From assembly GCA_965248775.1 (NCBI GenBank), contig OZ252150.1, forward strand, positions 5,890,001 to 5,954,000: DNA of 64,000 bases. Reading direction: 5' to 3'. This stretch comes from JBHHUI01 sp965248775. GTDB lineage: Bacteria > Chloroflexota > Anaerolineae > Anaerolineales > JBHHUI01. Within the stretch, counting starts at the first letter, position 1; the number at the start of each line of letters is the position of its first letter. Under the pieces are notes generated by a model that searched no databases, was not told the origin of the DNA, and saw nothing but the letters and a program-made list of their open reading frames with translations. Of the stretch, positions 26,899 through 36,332 are shown piece after piece. The position numbers and the translations under genes are program-made.

Positions 26899-26934
26899 AT
26901 AGAATTCCCCTCTACCTTATAGAGGGTTAGAGGG

Positions 26935-27699
26935 TTAGCCGCCGAGACGCTCGGCTTCTTCGCCGTATATTTCGCGGAAACGTTCGTCGCTTATCTGCCG
27001 GATCGACTCGGCATCGCCGTGGAATACAAGTCGGCCTTCACGTAGTCCGATCACCTTTGTTGCGTAACGCTGAACCAGATCGAGAAAATGCAGGCTGCAA
27101 AGGACGGTGATTCCTTCCTGCTGGTTCAACTGCTCTAGATAGCCCATAATCGAATGTGCCAGCACCGGGTCCAGACTGGCCACTGGTTCATCCGCAAGGA
27201 TCATCTTAGGATCCTGCATCAATGCGCGGGCGATGCCAACTCGCTGCTGCTGTCCCCCACTGAGCGTGTCGGCACGATTGTTAGCTTTGTCTGGAATGTC
27301 GAGGCGATTAAGCGCTTCCATCGCCTTCTCCTTATCCGCCCGCCGGAAACGATTGAGCAAGCTCCAGAATGGTGGAGTGTACCCGAGCCGACCCGATAGA
27401 ACATTCGTCAGCACCGATGAGCGCCTCACTAAATTAAAATGTTGAAAGACTATGCCAATTTCTCGGCGAATAAGGCGCATTTCGCCCTGATCCGCCGATG
27501 TGATGTCACGGCCATTCCAGACGATGCGCCCTTCGGTAGGATCGATCAGGCGGTTGATGCAGCGCAGGAGAGTGGATTTCCCTGAACCGCTCAGACCGAT
27601 GACGACCATGAACTCGCCGTCTTCGACCGTAAAACTGACATCCCGGAGGGCAACGGTGCCATCTGCGTATATTTTTGTGAGGTTCTCGATCTGAAGCAT
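26935..27699 (-). CDS. phnC: PhnC-type ABC transporter ATPase
   Basis: This 254-residue ATP-binding subunit has Walker A GLSGSGKSTLLRCIN near residue 35, Q-loop GIVFQHFNLV, signature TLSGGQQQRVGIARALMQDP and Walker B MILADEPVASLDP. Sequence and length match the phosphonate/phosphite importer ATPase PhnC. It is the only ATPase gene in this ABC locus, so it may also serve the HisM-type permease at 34186-35052. It is followed by the PhnE-type permease. Upstream are about 230 bp of non-coding DNA and a terminator-like hairpin. Confidence 0.9.
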   Translation of the reverse strand: MLQIENLTKIYADGTVALRDVSFTVEDGEFMVVIGLSGSGKSTLLRCINRLIDPTEGRIVWNGRDITSADQGEMRLIRREIGIVFQHFNLVRRSSVLTNVLSGRLGYTPPFWSLLNRFRRADKEKAMEALNRLDIPDKANNRADTLSGGQQQRVGIARALMQDPKMILADEPVASLDPVLAHSIMGYLEQLNQQEGITVLCSLHFLDLVQRYATKVIGLREGRLVFHGDAESIRQISDERFREIYGEEAERLGG

Positions 27700-27929
27700 T
27701 TACGACTCGGCAGTTGAAACTAATGGATTATGGTTGGTAATGTGAATCTCGTGACTGAATGAGTAGGATAGGAATTCCGATTTAGAAGCTCATTTGAGCT
27801 CGTCAAATTGGTGGATTAAAACTATAGCAGCGAAAGAGGTTGGAGATGTTACGTTTGCACCGTCGCGAAAGTATTGATTGCTAGCTTTGAGCTTGAGGCC
27901 GTCATTATAGCAGTGCAAGCACGAATCAA

Positions 27930-27958
27930 AAAAGGGAGGGTACTAGCCCCTCCCTTTT
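27930..27958 (-). terminator. Rho-independent terminator read on the minus strand
   Basis: It has perfect 11-bp arms AAAAGGGAGGG and CCCTCCCTTTT with a 7-nt loop. On the minus strand the 3' arm runs into TTTTTT. It lies between the substrate-binding fusion gene and phnC, about 130 bp past the fusion gene's stop once the inserted IS is removed. It may limit read-through from the binding-protein gene into phnC. Confidence 0.7.
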
Positions 27959-28186
27959 CTCATCGCTTTACATTTTGGAATCTAAGTCAACATTTTGTGT
28001 CCGCATTCTAGCAGTTTGTCGGAGAGCAACCTGAGATAGCGAAATCGGTGATAATCTACGGGCATGGCTAGAAAATTCAAGAAACCCAATTACGAAGTGA
28101 TGCTCAAACAGACAATCAGTCTGGAAGAAGCCCTGCCATCCAATCATTTGGCACGATTTGTGGTGGATGTTATCGCCCAGTTGGAT

Positions 28187-29377
28187 TTCACTACCGGACA
28201 CTTTATCCGTGATTGATTAGCGGTTGCCTCTCGGCTACACTCTCCGTTCTACCACAGAACAAGGGGAGTATCGCCATGAGTGACAACCGCCGTACATATC
28301 GTGCCATAAAGAGCGCCTTGCGGCAACTGTACCCAGGAGAACCGCAGGGCAACTTGGCTCGCCATTTGGATACGCTCGCTGCCATGGTCAGCGGAATTGT
28401 CCGCAGCCAGAGTAGCCAGCTACCGGCGATCGCCAGGAAAGTGCCAGACGGCAACAAACCCGAGAGCCGGGTCAAACGGTACGCCCGCTGGGTCAAGAAT
28501 GAGCATATTAATAACGAAGTCTTCTTTCTACCCTTCGCTGAACCCTTATTGCAGGGTCTGGCGCAGGACCGCCCGCTCGTGTTGGCAATGGACGGCAGCG
28601 AAGTGGGCCGCGGTTGCCTGACCCTGATGGTGAGCGTCATCTACAAGCAACGTGCTTTGCCGGTGGCGTGGGTCACCGTCAAAGGGAGCAAGGGACATTT
28701 TTCAGAAGCGACACACGTGCAGTTGTTGACAGAAGTACACGCTTTGGTGCCCCCTGCAAGCGATGTCGTCTTCCTGGGGGATGGTGAATTCGATGGCACG
28801 AACCTCCAGGCGGCTCTGAATGACTACGAATGGGCCTACGTCTGTCGCACGGCCAAGCATGTCCAGCTATGTGAAGGGGGCGACTGGTTCGCCTTCGCCG
28901 ACCTGGATGTGCCCCGTGGTGCATACCGCGGCGTGCCGGATGTCGCCTTCACCCAGCAGGAATATGGGCCCGTCCTTGCCATCGCGTGGTGGCAGCGCGA
29001 CTGCAAAGAGCCCCTCTAGCTGGTCACCAACCTGGAGCTGGTTGCCGAAGCCTGTTCCTGGTATAACAAACGCTTTCGTATTGAAACTTTCTTCTCCGAC
29101 CAGAAAAGCCGGGGCTTCAATTTGCATAAAAGCCATATCGCCGACCCGGCCCGGCTGGCCCGGTTGATGATCGCAGCTTGCCTTGCTTACATCTGGATCA
29201 TCTACTTGGGCGTCATCGCCAAACGAGATAATTGGGTGCAAGTCATTCACCGCACCGACCGCTGTGATCTGAGCCTATTTCAACTCGGCTTGCGCCTGCT
29301 GGAACAGTTCCTAAATGAGCATCTGCCCATCCCGGTCGCCTTTGACATGCCCCGCGCAGAAAGTGTCCGGTAGTGAA
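28187..29377 (+). mobile_element. IS4-family-like insertion sequence nested in IS1182
   Basis: Perfect inverted repeats TTCACTACCGGACACTTT (18 bp) lie at 28187-28204 and, inverted, 29360-29377. The 8-bp target duplication AGTTGGAT lies at 28179-28186 and 29378-29385. Length is 1191 bp with one transposase gene on the plus strand. Confidence 0.88.
28276..29373 (+). pseudogene. IS4-family-like transposase with in-frame stop
   Basis: The frame from ATG 28276 shows VLAMDGSEVGRGCLTLMVSV (first Asp), VVFLGDGEFDGTNLQ (second Asp) and, after a TAG at 29017-29019, ACSWYNKRFRIETFFSDQKS (the YREK-like Glu block). The stop follows RDCKEPL and falls before the catalytic Glu. It must inactivate the protein unless suppressed. 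The gene ends in the right inverted repeat. Confidence 0.85.
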
Positions 29378-30881
29378 AGTTGGATTTGGGTATGATCTAT
29401 GCACAATATGCACCGACGGGTGGTCAACCTATTGCGCCAGAGATCCTGTTGGGATTGCTCTTCTATGGTTATGCCAACGGGGTGTTCAGTTCTCGTAAGA
29501 TTGAGAAAGCCACCTATGAGAGTATCCCATTCCGCTATATTGCCAGTGGGCTGCATCCTGACCACGACACAATTGCCAACTTTCGCAAAACCTTTCTGGC
29601 TGCGATCCAAGAGTTATTTGTGCAGATCTTGCTCCTGGCCCAAGTTGCTGAGGTGCTGAAGTTGGGTAATATCAGTCTGGATGGTAGCAAGGTGCATGCT
29701 GATGCATCCAAGAGCAAAGCGGTCAGTTACAAGCGTCTGATAAAACTAGAGACCCAACTGCGCCAGGAAGTGAACAAACTCTTCGAACTCGGTGAGCAAG
29801 CTGATCAGGGTGATCTCCAGTTGCCGGAAGGGCTCGTCATTGAAGACGAAATTGCCATTCGCAAGAAACGTTTGGCAAATCTGGCAGAAGCCAAAGCCGT
29901 CTTAGAAGCCCGTGCGCAGGAACGATATGCAGCCGAGAGGGCTGAATACGAAGCCAAACAGCGTGAGCGGGAAGAAAAGTCTCGCAAAACTGGGCATAAA
30001 CCCCGAGGTCGCAAACCGAAACCACCGCAGCCGGGACCACGGGACAAAGATCAGTACAACTTCACTGATCCGGACTCTCGCATCATGAAAAACAGCACCA
30101 ATAATGGCTTCGACCAGCATTACAACGTTCAAGTTGCTGTGGAGCAGGAGAGCCTCTTGATTGTGGCGCCTTCACTTTCGAACCATCCGAATGACAAAAA
30201 AGAAGCTGAGCCAACCCTGGATGCCATCTCTCCAAAAGTAGGCAAACCAAAGGCTGCCGCTTTGGATTATGGATATTTCAGCAAAGCGAACATCGCAGCA
30301 CTTGAGAAGCTTGGCATTGATCCTTACATTGCTACCGGTCGCGAACCTCACCACAAAAGCTGGCGTACCTTCTTTGAACAAATGCCTGCTCCGCCACCGG
30401 AAGATGCCAGTCCGAAAGTCAAGATGGCTTACAAACTACAAACCGAAATCGGCAAAGCCAGCTACCGTTTACGCAAATGCACAGTGGAACCCGTCATTGG
30501 TATCATCAAGGAAGTCCTGGGCTTCCGCCAGTTTTCTCTGCGCGGCCTGCTGGCAGCAGCCGGGGAATGGTGTCTGGTCTGCCTAGCGTTCAACCTCAAA
30601 CGCATGCACACCCTCTACCAAGCAAAGGGTGTGCTTTAGCCGGGGCTGCTTTGGCGCGCCTGCTACTCGCTGAGAGAAGGTGGTTTGCCCTCCATGAAAT
30701 GCACACTGTTTTACGCTTGTTTTGTCGCAATCAACTGCTCATTTTGCCCTGTAGGGCTATTCATGTTGTAAAAGTACTTGTCTCTCCGACAAACTGCTAG
30801 GGAGTTTTACACCCAAAATGAGACTAAAGCTGAATAGATTCGCTAGCTGCGCAAATCGATATATTTCGTTACAGGTCCTAT

Positions 30882-32561
30882 TTAGCTTGCCAGATCCTCG
30901 ATGTCAACACCGGCCGCTTCCAGCTGCTGGCGGAAACCATCGTAGAACGAGTCTTCGACTATTTCCATACCGGACCACGAGTACACCGAGTTGAGTGTCT
31001 CCAGGCCTTCCTCAGTCGAAGCCAAGTCCAACAATATACCGATCAAGGCATCGCGGACTTCCTGCGATACACCCGGTTCGAAGCTGATGTTGTCATTCGG
31101 GATTGGTGCCGATTCGGCGATGACGACGACCACATCCATCACATCGGCGAACTCTTCCTCGACATTGCCACGTGCATCTACGAACGTGGACCCCGCATCG
31201 ATGATCTCGGCCAAGTCGGCTTCGGGATCAATGCCCTCCGCCTGCATGGCGATGCTGGGGATGACCCAGCCAGATGTCGATGTCGGGTCCGGGCGGCAGA
31301 AAGTCTTGCCAGCCAGGTCGGCGACGGACTCGATGCCGCTGCCGGCCTGTGTGATGATCTGTCCGCTGTAGAAGGTGCTGCCAAAGCGCACTGACGTAAC
31401 GCCAACCTCGGCGCAGTCACGCGCGTTTGCGAGCAAGTAGTTGAAGGTGTTCAGCGCGCCCATGTGCGCTTCTCCGCTGCACATGGCTTCGACAGCGCCG
31501 GTGTAGTCGGTGGTAACGATCGAGTTAACAATCAACCCGGCCTGTTCCTCAAATGCGGCCGCGATCAGTTCCGCGCCCGCGAGCGTTCCTTCGGCGTCTT
31601 GCGAAGGCACCAGCACCCAGATAAGCGGGTTGCCGGACTTACCCAGACCATAAGCGCCATCGCCAATGTTGTCGTAGCTGATGCCGGTATCATCGAATGC
31701 CGGACCGAACCATTTGAGATTGATATCGGACAGGGTGCCGTCCTGCTTCATCTGCGCGATGACGAGGTTGAACGGCTCGACAAGGTCGCTGCCCTTCGGG
31801 AAGATGAAGCCGAGTGCATCGCTTGATAGCGACCCCCCGATCATTTTTAACTGGTCTGCGTTCGCGCCCATGTAACCCTGGCCGGCGGTATCGTCAAGGA
31901 TAGTGCCATCTGTATCGCCCGAGAGGACAGCCGCTATCGTCAGACCAAAATCGTCCATCGTGATGATGCGGTCATCGCCGACGAGTGTCTCTGCGACCGC
32001 GTAGTTAGTCGTGCCGACCTGTTGGGATAGAATGGCATCTCCGTCCGCGGCGAACGCATCCGGGCCATCGAAGCGGTCGTCGTCGAGACGCACAAGCAGC
32101 CGCTGTTCGGTGGAAACGTAACTGTCTGAGAAGTCCACGATTTGGGCGCGCTCTTCTGTGATGGTAATGCCGTTGGTGGACAGGTCGAATTGACCTTCGC
32201 CGACAGCGGCGATCGTCGTATCCCAGCCGAATTCTTTCCAATCAGTGACGCAGTTCAGGCGAGAACAGGCCTCCGCGAAGAAGTCGTAGTCCCAACCCTC
32301 TGCCTCGCCGGTTTCGAGATTGATATAGGCGAAAGGTATGTAGGCATTATCGTTCGCGATTGAAATCTCACGCCCGGCGAGGTCCGGTAGGGTGATTTCT
32401 TCGACCTCTGGTTCAGGTTCAGGTTCTTCTGCCGGTTCCTCGGCGGCAGGTGCCTCCGTGGGGGCCGGTGCAGGCGGCGCCTCGGTTGCTGGCGTGCCAC
32501 AAGCGGCCAACACGAGTGCACCGATAAATAGTATTCCAAGTATGGGGTATAACTTACGCAT
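30882..32561 (-). CDS. Dual substrate-binding lipoprotein: amino-acid-type plus PhnD-type domains fused
   Basis: The 559-residue precursor has a lipoprotein signal (LGILFIGALVLAACGTP, Cys21) and an acidic Pro/Glu/Ala linker. Residues about 58-295 read as a family 3 (polar amino acid) binding protein: REISIANDNAYIPFAYINLE, EGQFDLSTNGITITEERAQI and FSDSY. Residues about 300-559 read as a PhnD/TauA-like type 2 protein: AAFEEQAGLIVNSIVTTDYT, GEAHMGALNTFNYLLAN, LAGKTFCRPDPTSTSGWVIP. The fusion matches the mixed permease types nearby. The ribosome-binding site AGGAGGAG is present, but an IS ends about 16 bp upstream of the ATG, so the native promoter is cut off. Confidence 0.85.
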   Translation of the reverse strand: MRKLYPILGILFIGALVLAACGTPATEAPPAPAPTEAPAAEEPAEEPEPEPEVEEITLPDLAGREISIANDNAYIPFAYINLETGEAEGWDYDFFAEACSRLNCVTDWKEFGWDTTIAAVGEGQFDLSTNGITITEERAQIVDFSDSYVSTEQRLLVRLDDDRFDGPDAFAADGDAILSQQVGTTNYAVAETLVGDDRIITMDDFGLTIAAVLSGDTDGTILDDTAGQGYMGANADQLKMIGGSLSSDALGFIFPKGSDLVEPFNLVIAQMKQDGTLSDINLKWFGPAFDDTGISYDNIGDGAYGLGKSGNPLIWVLVPSQDAEGTLAGAELIAAAFEEQAGLIVNSIVTTDYTGAVEAMCSGEAHMGALNTFNYLLANARDCAEVGVTSVRFGSTFYSGQIITQAGSGIESVADLAGKTFCRPDPTSTSGWVIPSIAMQAEGIDPEADLAEIIDAGSTFVDARGNVEEEFADVMDVVVVIAESAPIPNDNISFEPGVSQEVRDALIGILLDLASTEEGLETLNSVYSWSGMEIVEDSFYDGFRQQLEAAGVDIEDLAS

Positions 32562-33213
32562 GGTATTTGGTCTCCTCCTAAGCTCGACTTTGTACGTTTC
32601 AAGTAGCGTAACAAGCCATATTTAGCAGAGAATCGAGCAATGCGCGCGGGACTTTTACGATATCGGGCTGTGACGGCGACATGGAAAAACCACTTGCCAT
32701 CAGCCAGAGTTCACGCCGCACAGTTGCGATTGCATCAGAGAATGTTGGCAAAGGTTTGGCATACCAGGCAGCCGTTCGCACAGGGATTGGGTCATGCACA
32801 TGCAACTTGTGAGCCGCCAGCGTGATCCAGGAAAACAGTCCTAGCAGCACCGGCGTGACGCGCGCGATGGCGGCATCGGACCACTGGCGCTGTGTCTCAA
32901 CTCCGAGGTGGGCGCGCACTTCTTCGAACGTGACTTCCAGCTGCCCGCGTTGTACGAACCAGGTGATGACCTGTACCGGGTCAGCCCAGCGGTCCGTGCA
33001 CAGCAAAGCTTGCGGCTTGAATTTGTCCTCCGGGTCGCGGATGAGAACCCAGCGCAGCGGCACAGTGGGCATCCCGCCGTGATACCAGACCGCCGTGCCG
33101 GCGGTGATTTCTACCGTGCGTTGTTTGTTGCTGTACCAGGCGACCGTGGTCTTCGTCCAAGCCGTTTCCGGGTCGTTCAGCCGGGCTTGCAATGTGGGTA
33201 AGCGGGCCCCCTT

Positions 33214-33242
33214 CCAGTGACCCAGGCCCCACTGGACTGGGT
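33214..33242. repeat. 29-bp hairpin insertion in a transposase
   Basis: The stretch CCAGTGACCCAGGCCCCACT followed by GGACTGGGT sits between codons for GRPRR and KGARLP and causes a frameshift. CCAGTG pairs with CACTGG, and CCCAG with CTGGG. The ACTGGGT/ACCCAGT word is the one that dominates the repeat blocks near 1.7-1.95 and 7.8 kb. Confidence 0.65.
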
Positions 33243-33842
33243 GCGCCGTGGCCGGCCGAGCTGTTCGGGCTTGCGCGGCGGTGCCGGTTGATACAGGGCT
33301 GCGTCCAGACGCAGACGTGTGACGACCGCCACCGGCTCGGAGAGCGACTGACAGGCATGCAGGAATTCCAGCGCGGCGTAGCTATTGTCGGCCACAAGCA
33401 CCAACTTTCGGCTGGGCAACCAGCGGCGCAGCTGGAAGACCATTTGGCGCGCCCAGTCGAGTACCGTTTTATGAGCGCGCGCTTTGTCCGCATAATATCG
33501 CTGAGAAGGCGCCAACAGTGTAAACACTGGCAGCGCCCACACGCGTATCGCCCATGGAATGTGTACAAGCCACATCAGGCTGATCCAGCGCAAGCCGCTG
33601 GCCTTCACGAAGTGACCCCCGCTCGAACGCACGGCGTCGCGATAGATGCCGCGCGCCTTGATACGACGACCCCAGCGACGTTCGATAGTTTCATCGATTC
33701 CAAACACCAAAGTCTCGTCACCGTAATCAAAGTGCTGCAAAAGCAACGCAAGCAACAATTGGCTCAACTTACGTGCCGACCAGGTCGCGCGATTGAGCAC
33801 GTGGTGAAACTTCGCAAAATTACCGGCACTGCTCAGCCCCAC

Positions 33843-33868
33843 ACTTGCCGGGTACGGCAGTACTCGGT
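33843..33868. repeat. 26-bp hairpin insertion in a transposase
   Basis: The stretch contains CCGGGTACGGCAGTACTCGG, an 8-bp stem (one G-U pair) with a GGCA-type loop. It lies where ALRV should run straight into (V/M)GLSSAG, causing a frameshift. On the coding strand it starts ACCGAGT, close to ACCCAGT at the start of the 29-bp insertion. Confidence 0.55.
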
Positions 33869-34185
33869 TACGCGCAGCGCAGCCGTCACCGTCCGCAAGT
33901 GCGGCGTCAGGATCGAACCGACCAGAAGCACCAGAGCTTTCCACCAAGTGCGCTTTTCGAACACTGTCGCGAAGGGCTTAAGCAAGTCTATAATGTCCGT
34001 GGGCAAGGTGAGCATTTTCCGACCTTTCTTGATCCAAAGGTCAGCTTACCTTGCCTTTCTATTTATGAGAAATCAGTCCCCAAATGTACAAAGTCGAGCT
34101 AAGAAGATAGTAAATGGTGTTCTTACAAAATAAGTCTTGGTTTTTCAATATTTCCTGATAGGCAGCCTCCTTTCCATAGCAGGCC

Positions 34186-35052
34186 CTACACTTTGGTCTT
34201 CAGACGTCGCTCCATCCCCTTGACGCCCATCGCCAGAAGGAGGGTCATGCTCAAGTAAATAAAAGCAAGCGTATTATACGTCGGTACGAATTTAAATGAT
34301 GCAGCTGCATATTTTCTGGAGAGGTGTGTCACCTCGTCCACACCCAGCACTCCGACAAGTGAGGATTCCTTCAGCATTGCGATGAAGTCATTGCCGAGTG
34401 GCGGCAACACCGTGCGGATGGCTTGCGGCAGAATGATAAATCGCAAGGATTGCAACCGCGATAACCCCAGAGATTCACCTGCCTCTAATTGGCCTTTTTC
34501 AATGGACTGGATTCCCGCTCTAAATATTTCGGAAGAAAACGCGCCATAACTGATGGCGAGGGCGACTATTCCGCGCGCCTCGAAACTAATATCGCGGATG
34601 GTAATCTCCATAAGGAAGTTCGCCTCCGCCAAGATGCCGGCTTCGGCCAGGCGCGCCCCTAACAGATTTGCGCCGCCTATTACAGCCGGGACAATCACGA
34701 ATGCGGTGTAGAAAAGCTGCACAATAATGGGGACGCCACGCGCAATTTGAACATACAAAGTCGCAATATTACGAACGATGACGCCGCGTGAGAGTTGCCC
34801 AAGCGCTGTAAGAAATCCCAGAGTGATTGCGAACGCATATGCCGTCACCGTTATTCTCAATGTCAGGACCACCCCCGCGCTCAGATGTTGAAAGACTTCT
34901 CGATATGTGAGACTCGTGCTGAAGTTGTAAATCAGGATGACACCCGCAAGCAAAATAACTAATCCCCACCAGGGAAAATCTGCCAACCGGTCAGTTAGCT
35001 TTGCTTGTGGAGATTGAGGGGGGGCTTCGACTGCGACGGAGGGTGTCGCCAT
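34186..35052 (-). CDS. HisM/GlnP-type amino acid ABC transporter permease
   Basis: At 288 residues it has the polar-amino-acid permease pattern: VVLTLRITVTAYAFAITLGF, VQIARGVPIIVQLFYTAFVI, GIVALAISYGAFSSEIFRAG and the EAA loop IQSIEKGQLEAGESLGLSRL, then IILPQAIRTVLPPLGNDFIA. No HisP/GlnQ-type ATPase gene lies beside it; the only ATPase in the locus is PhnC-like. It would fit the amino-acid-type half of the SBP fusion encoded next on this strand, now separated by an IS. Confidence 0.9.
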   Translation of the reverse strand: MATPSVAVEAPPQSPQAKLTDRLADFPWWGLVILLAGVILIYNFSTSLTYREVFQHLSAGVVLTLRITVTAYAFAITLGFLTALGQLSRGVIVRNIATLYVQIARGVPIIVQLFYTAFVIVPAVIGGANLLGARLAEAGILAEANFLMEITIRDISFEARGIVALAISYGAFSSEIFRAGIQSIEKGQLEAGESLGLSRLQSLRFIILPQAIRTVLPPLGNDFIAMLKESSLVGVLGVDEVTHLSRKYAAASFKFVPTYNTLAFIYLSMTLLLAMGVKGMERRLKTKV

Positions 35053-35175
35053 ATTTAGAACCGGTCTCTAATTTGGTGATTTAGAACCCCGCGATCATAC
35101 TGCTTTCTCTGAACACCTGCAAGGATTCAACTGTTGATATTCAGTGAGTTGAAAGCAGATCCCTGCGTCTGGAAG

Positions 35176-36309
35176 TTATCCTTCATCAGTAAACTCCACG
35201 GTGTCTAGTAATTCCACGAGTCGATGATAGTGCTCAGGCGTAACATCCGCAATGCTCTCCCAGCCATAAAAATCTGGATTGCAAAGGCTCAGAACGCATA
35301 CATCGCTCTCTCCAAATGCTAGAAGTGCAGCCGACAATTCGTCGAGTCTTCTAAGCTCGAAACCAGCGGAGGCAGCGATTGTCATATTGGGTATCGCTGA
35401 GCCAATTGCCAGAATGCGAGTGGCCTTAAAAAGGTCCGGGTAGTCAGTGAGTAACTGAATACGCGAGTCGCGGATCGTGAAGAAGCCCGCTGTCACAGAG
35501 CCATCCGACTGTACTTCAATGGCCGTCATGTCGAAGGGTTCAGGTTCGTCTCCGGGTTTCCAGTTCGGCTGCATATTGGGGGGAATGAAAGGAATAGCCG
35601 CGACATCTACTTCTCCGTTGTAAAGCGCCAGGAGAGCCGCCCCGGCAGACCCCGAGTCTACGATGGCAGCTGGGGCACTGTTTGCCAGTTTTAATTCAGC
35701 CAATGGGATCAGGAACTTATCAACTGAATCCGTTGCTGCTACTGCGAGGCGCACGCCATCCAGATCGGCGAGTGCTTGCGCTTCGGAGGGGCGTGCCACC
35801 ATGAATGCGGTCGCACTCCATGCTCGCCCGTCCATAATCGCTGTGCCAACAGCCTGCGCCGCACACTGCTCTTGGCCGATGATGTACGTGGTCGCCGGCA
35901 AAAAAGCGATTGTTACCTGCCCAGCATTACACAGCGCTTCCAAAGCTTCCTCCAGTCCGATGGGCGCAGCGATGCGATATTCGAAATCAGTTTGTGCGGC
36001 GAGCGATTCCGCGAGAAATGTGGCTCTCTCTTTGAAGGCAGTCGAGTCTGCCAGCGCTGTGAAGACCAGCTGCACAACAAGATCGGGAGATGGCAACAGA
36101 GTCGGGCTGGGGGGCAGCTCTGTCGCTGACACCGGGGTTGCTGGTATTAAGGTTGCCGAATCAGTTGGAATGAGTGATGTTGCGAGCAGTGTTGCCGAGG
36201 CGGGAGAAGTTGGCGTGAATATTTCAGAGGTGGCTGTTTCAGGTGTTTCTACGGTCGTTGGGCCGCACGCGTTTACAAACACAGCGAAACCCAACACAAG
36301 TTTCTTCAT
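35176..36309 (-). CDS. PhnD-like substrate-binding lipoprotein
   Basis: The start chosen is the ATG at 36309, which gives a lipoprotein signal KKLVLGFAVFVNACGPTT. The frame is open further upstream, but that part overlaps the next gene and looks non-coding. A long Thr/Pro/Ser linker is followed by a PhnD-like fold from about residue 80: LEEALEALCNAGQVTIAFLP, LADLDGVRLAVAATDSVDKF, GSAGAALLALYNGEVDVAAI. It is 377 residues long. It probably feeds the same transporter as the SBP fusion, or a related ligand. It is 23 bp downstream of the FlgD-like gene. Confidence 0.8.
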   Translation of the reverse strand: MKKLVLGFAVFVNACGPTTVETPETATSEIFTPTSPASATLLATSLIPTDSATLIPATPVSATELPPSPTLLPSPDLVVQLVFTALADSTAFKERATFLAESLAAQTDFEYRIAAPIGLEEALEALCNAGQVTIAFLPATTYIIGQEQCAAQAVGTAIMDGRAWSATAFMVARPSEAQALADLDGVRLAVAATDSVDKFLIPLAELKLANSAPAAIVDSGSAGAALLALYNGEVDVAAIPFIPPNMQPNWKPGDEPEPFDMTAIEVQSDGSVTAGFFTIRDSRIQLLTDYPDLFKATRILAIGSAIPNMTIAASAGFELRRLDELSAALLAFGESDVCVLSLCNPDFYGWESIADVTPEHYHRLVELLDTVEFTDEG

Positions 36310-36332
36310 TGCACCAAACGCGGGTGCTGACT

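Larger units (their letters stand above)
28064..30639 (+). pseudogene. IS1182-family transposase, split by a nested IS
   Basis: The first 41 codons (MARKFKKPNYEVMLKQTISL, ARFVVDVIAQLD) are cut exactly at a codon boundary by a nested IS. The rest continues at 29386 with LGMIYAQYAPTGGQPIAPEI, IASGLHPDHDTIANFRKTFL, NISLDGSKVHADASKSKAVS and the DDE region. Removing the nested IS and one 8-bp duplication would give an intact protein of about 458 residues. So this element was probably functional until recently. Confidence 0.88.
28012..30796 (+). mobile_element. IS1182-family insertion sequence, itself interrupted
   Basis: The inverted repeats CAGTTTGTCGGAGAG are at 28012-28026 and, inverted, at 30782-30796, with CTAG target copies at 28008-28011 and 30797-30800. 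Total length is 2785 bp, or about 1.59 kb without the nested element at 28187-29377 and its duplicated 8 bp. It sits between the SBP fusion gene and phnC on the opposite strand to the ABC genes. Confidence 0.85.
32599..34015 (-). pseudogene. IS701-like (DDE_5) transposase, frameshifted twice
   Basis: Three frames together give one transposase. They read LPTDIIDLLKPFATVFEKRT to ALRV, then GLSSAGNFAKFHHVLNRATW, LVFGIDETIERRWG (first Asp) and LVLVADNSYAALEFLH (second Asp) to GRPRR, and then KGARLPTLQARLNDPETAWT with FEEVRAHLGVETQRQWS (Glu). The two breaks coincide with extra DNA of 26 bp (33843-33868) and 29 bp (33214-33242), each hairpin-forming and each not a multiple of three. The gene cannot be active. 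Confidence 0.8.
32583..34098 (-). mobile_element. IS701-like insertion sequence upstream of the binding-protein gene
   Basis: The inverted repeats share CTCGACTTTGTACrTTT at 32583-32599 and, inverted, 34082-34098. CTAAG flanks both ends (32578-32582, 34099-34103). It is 1516 bp long with one broken transposase on the minus strand. It lies between the HisM-type permease gene and the Shine-Dalgarno sequence of the SBP fusion gene. Confidence 0.8.
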
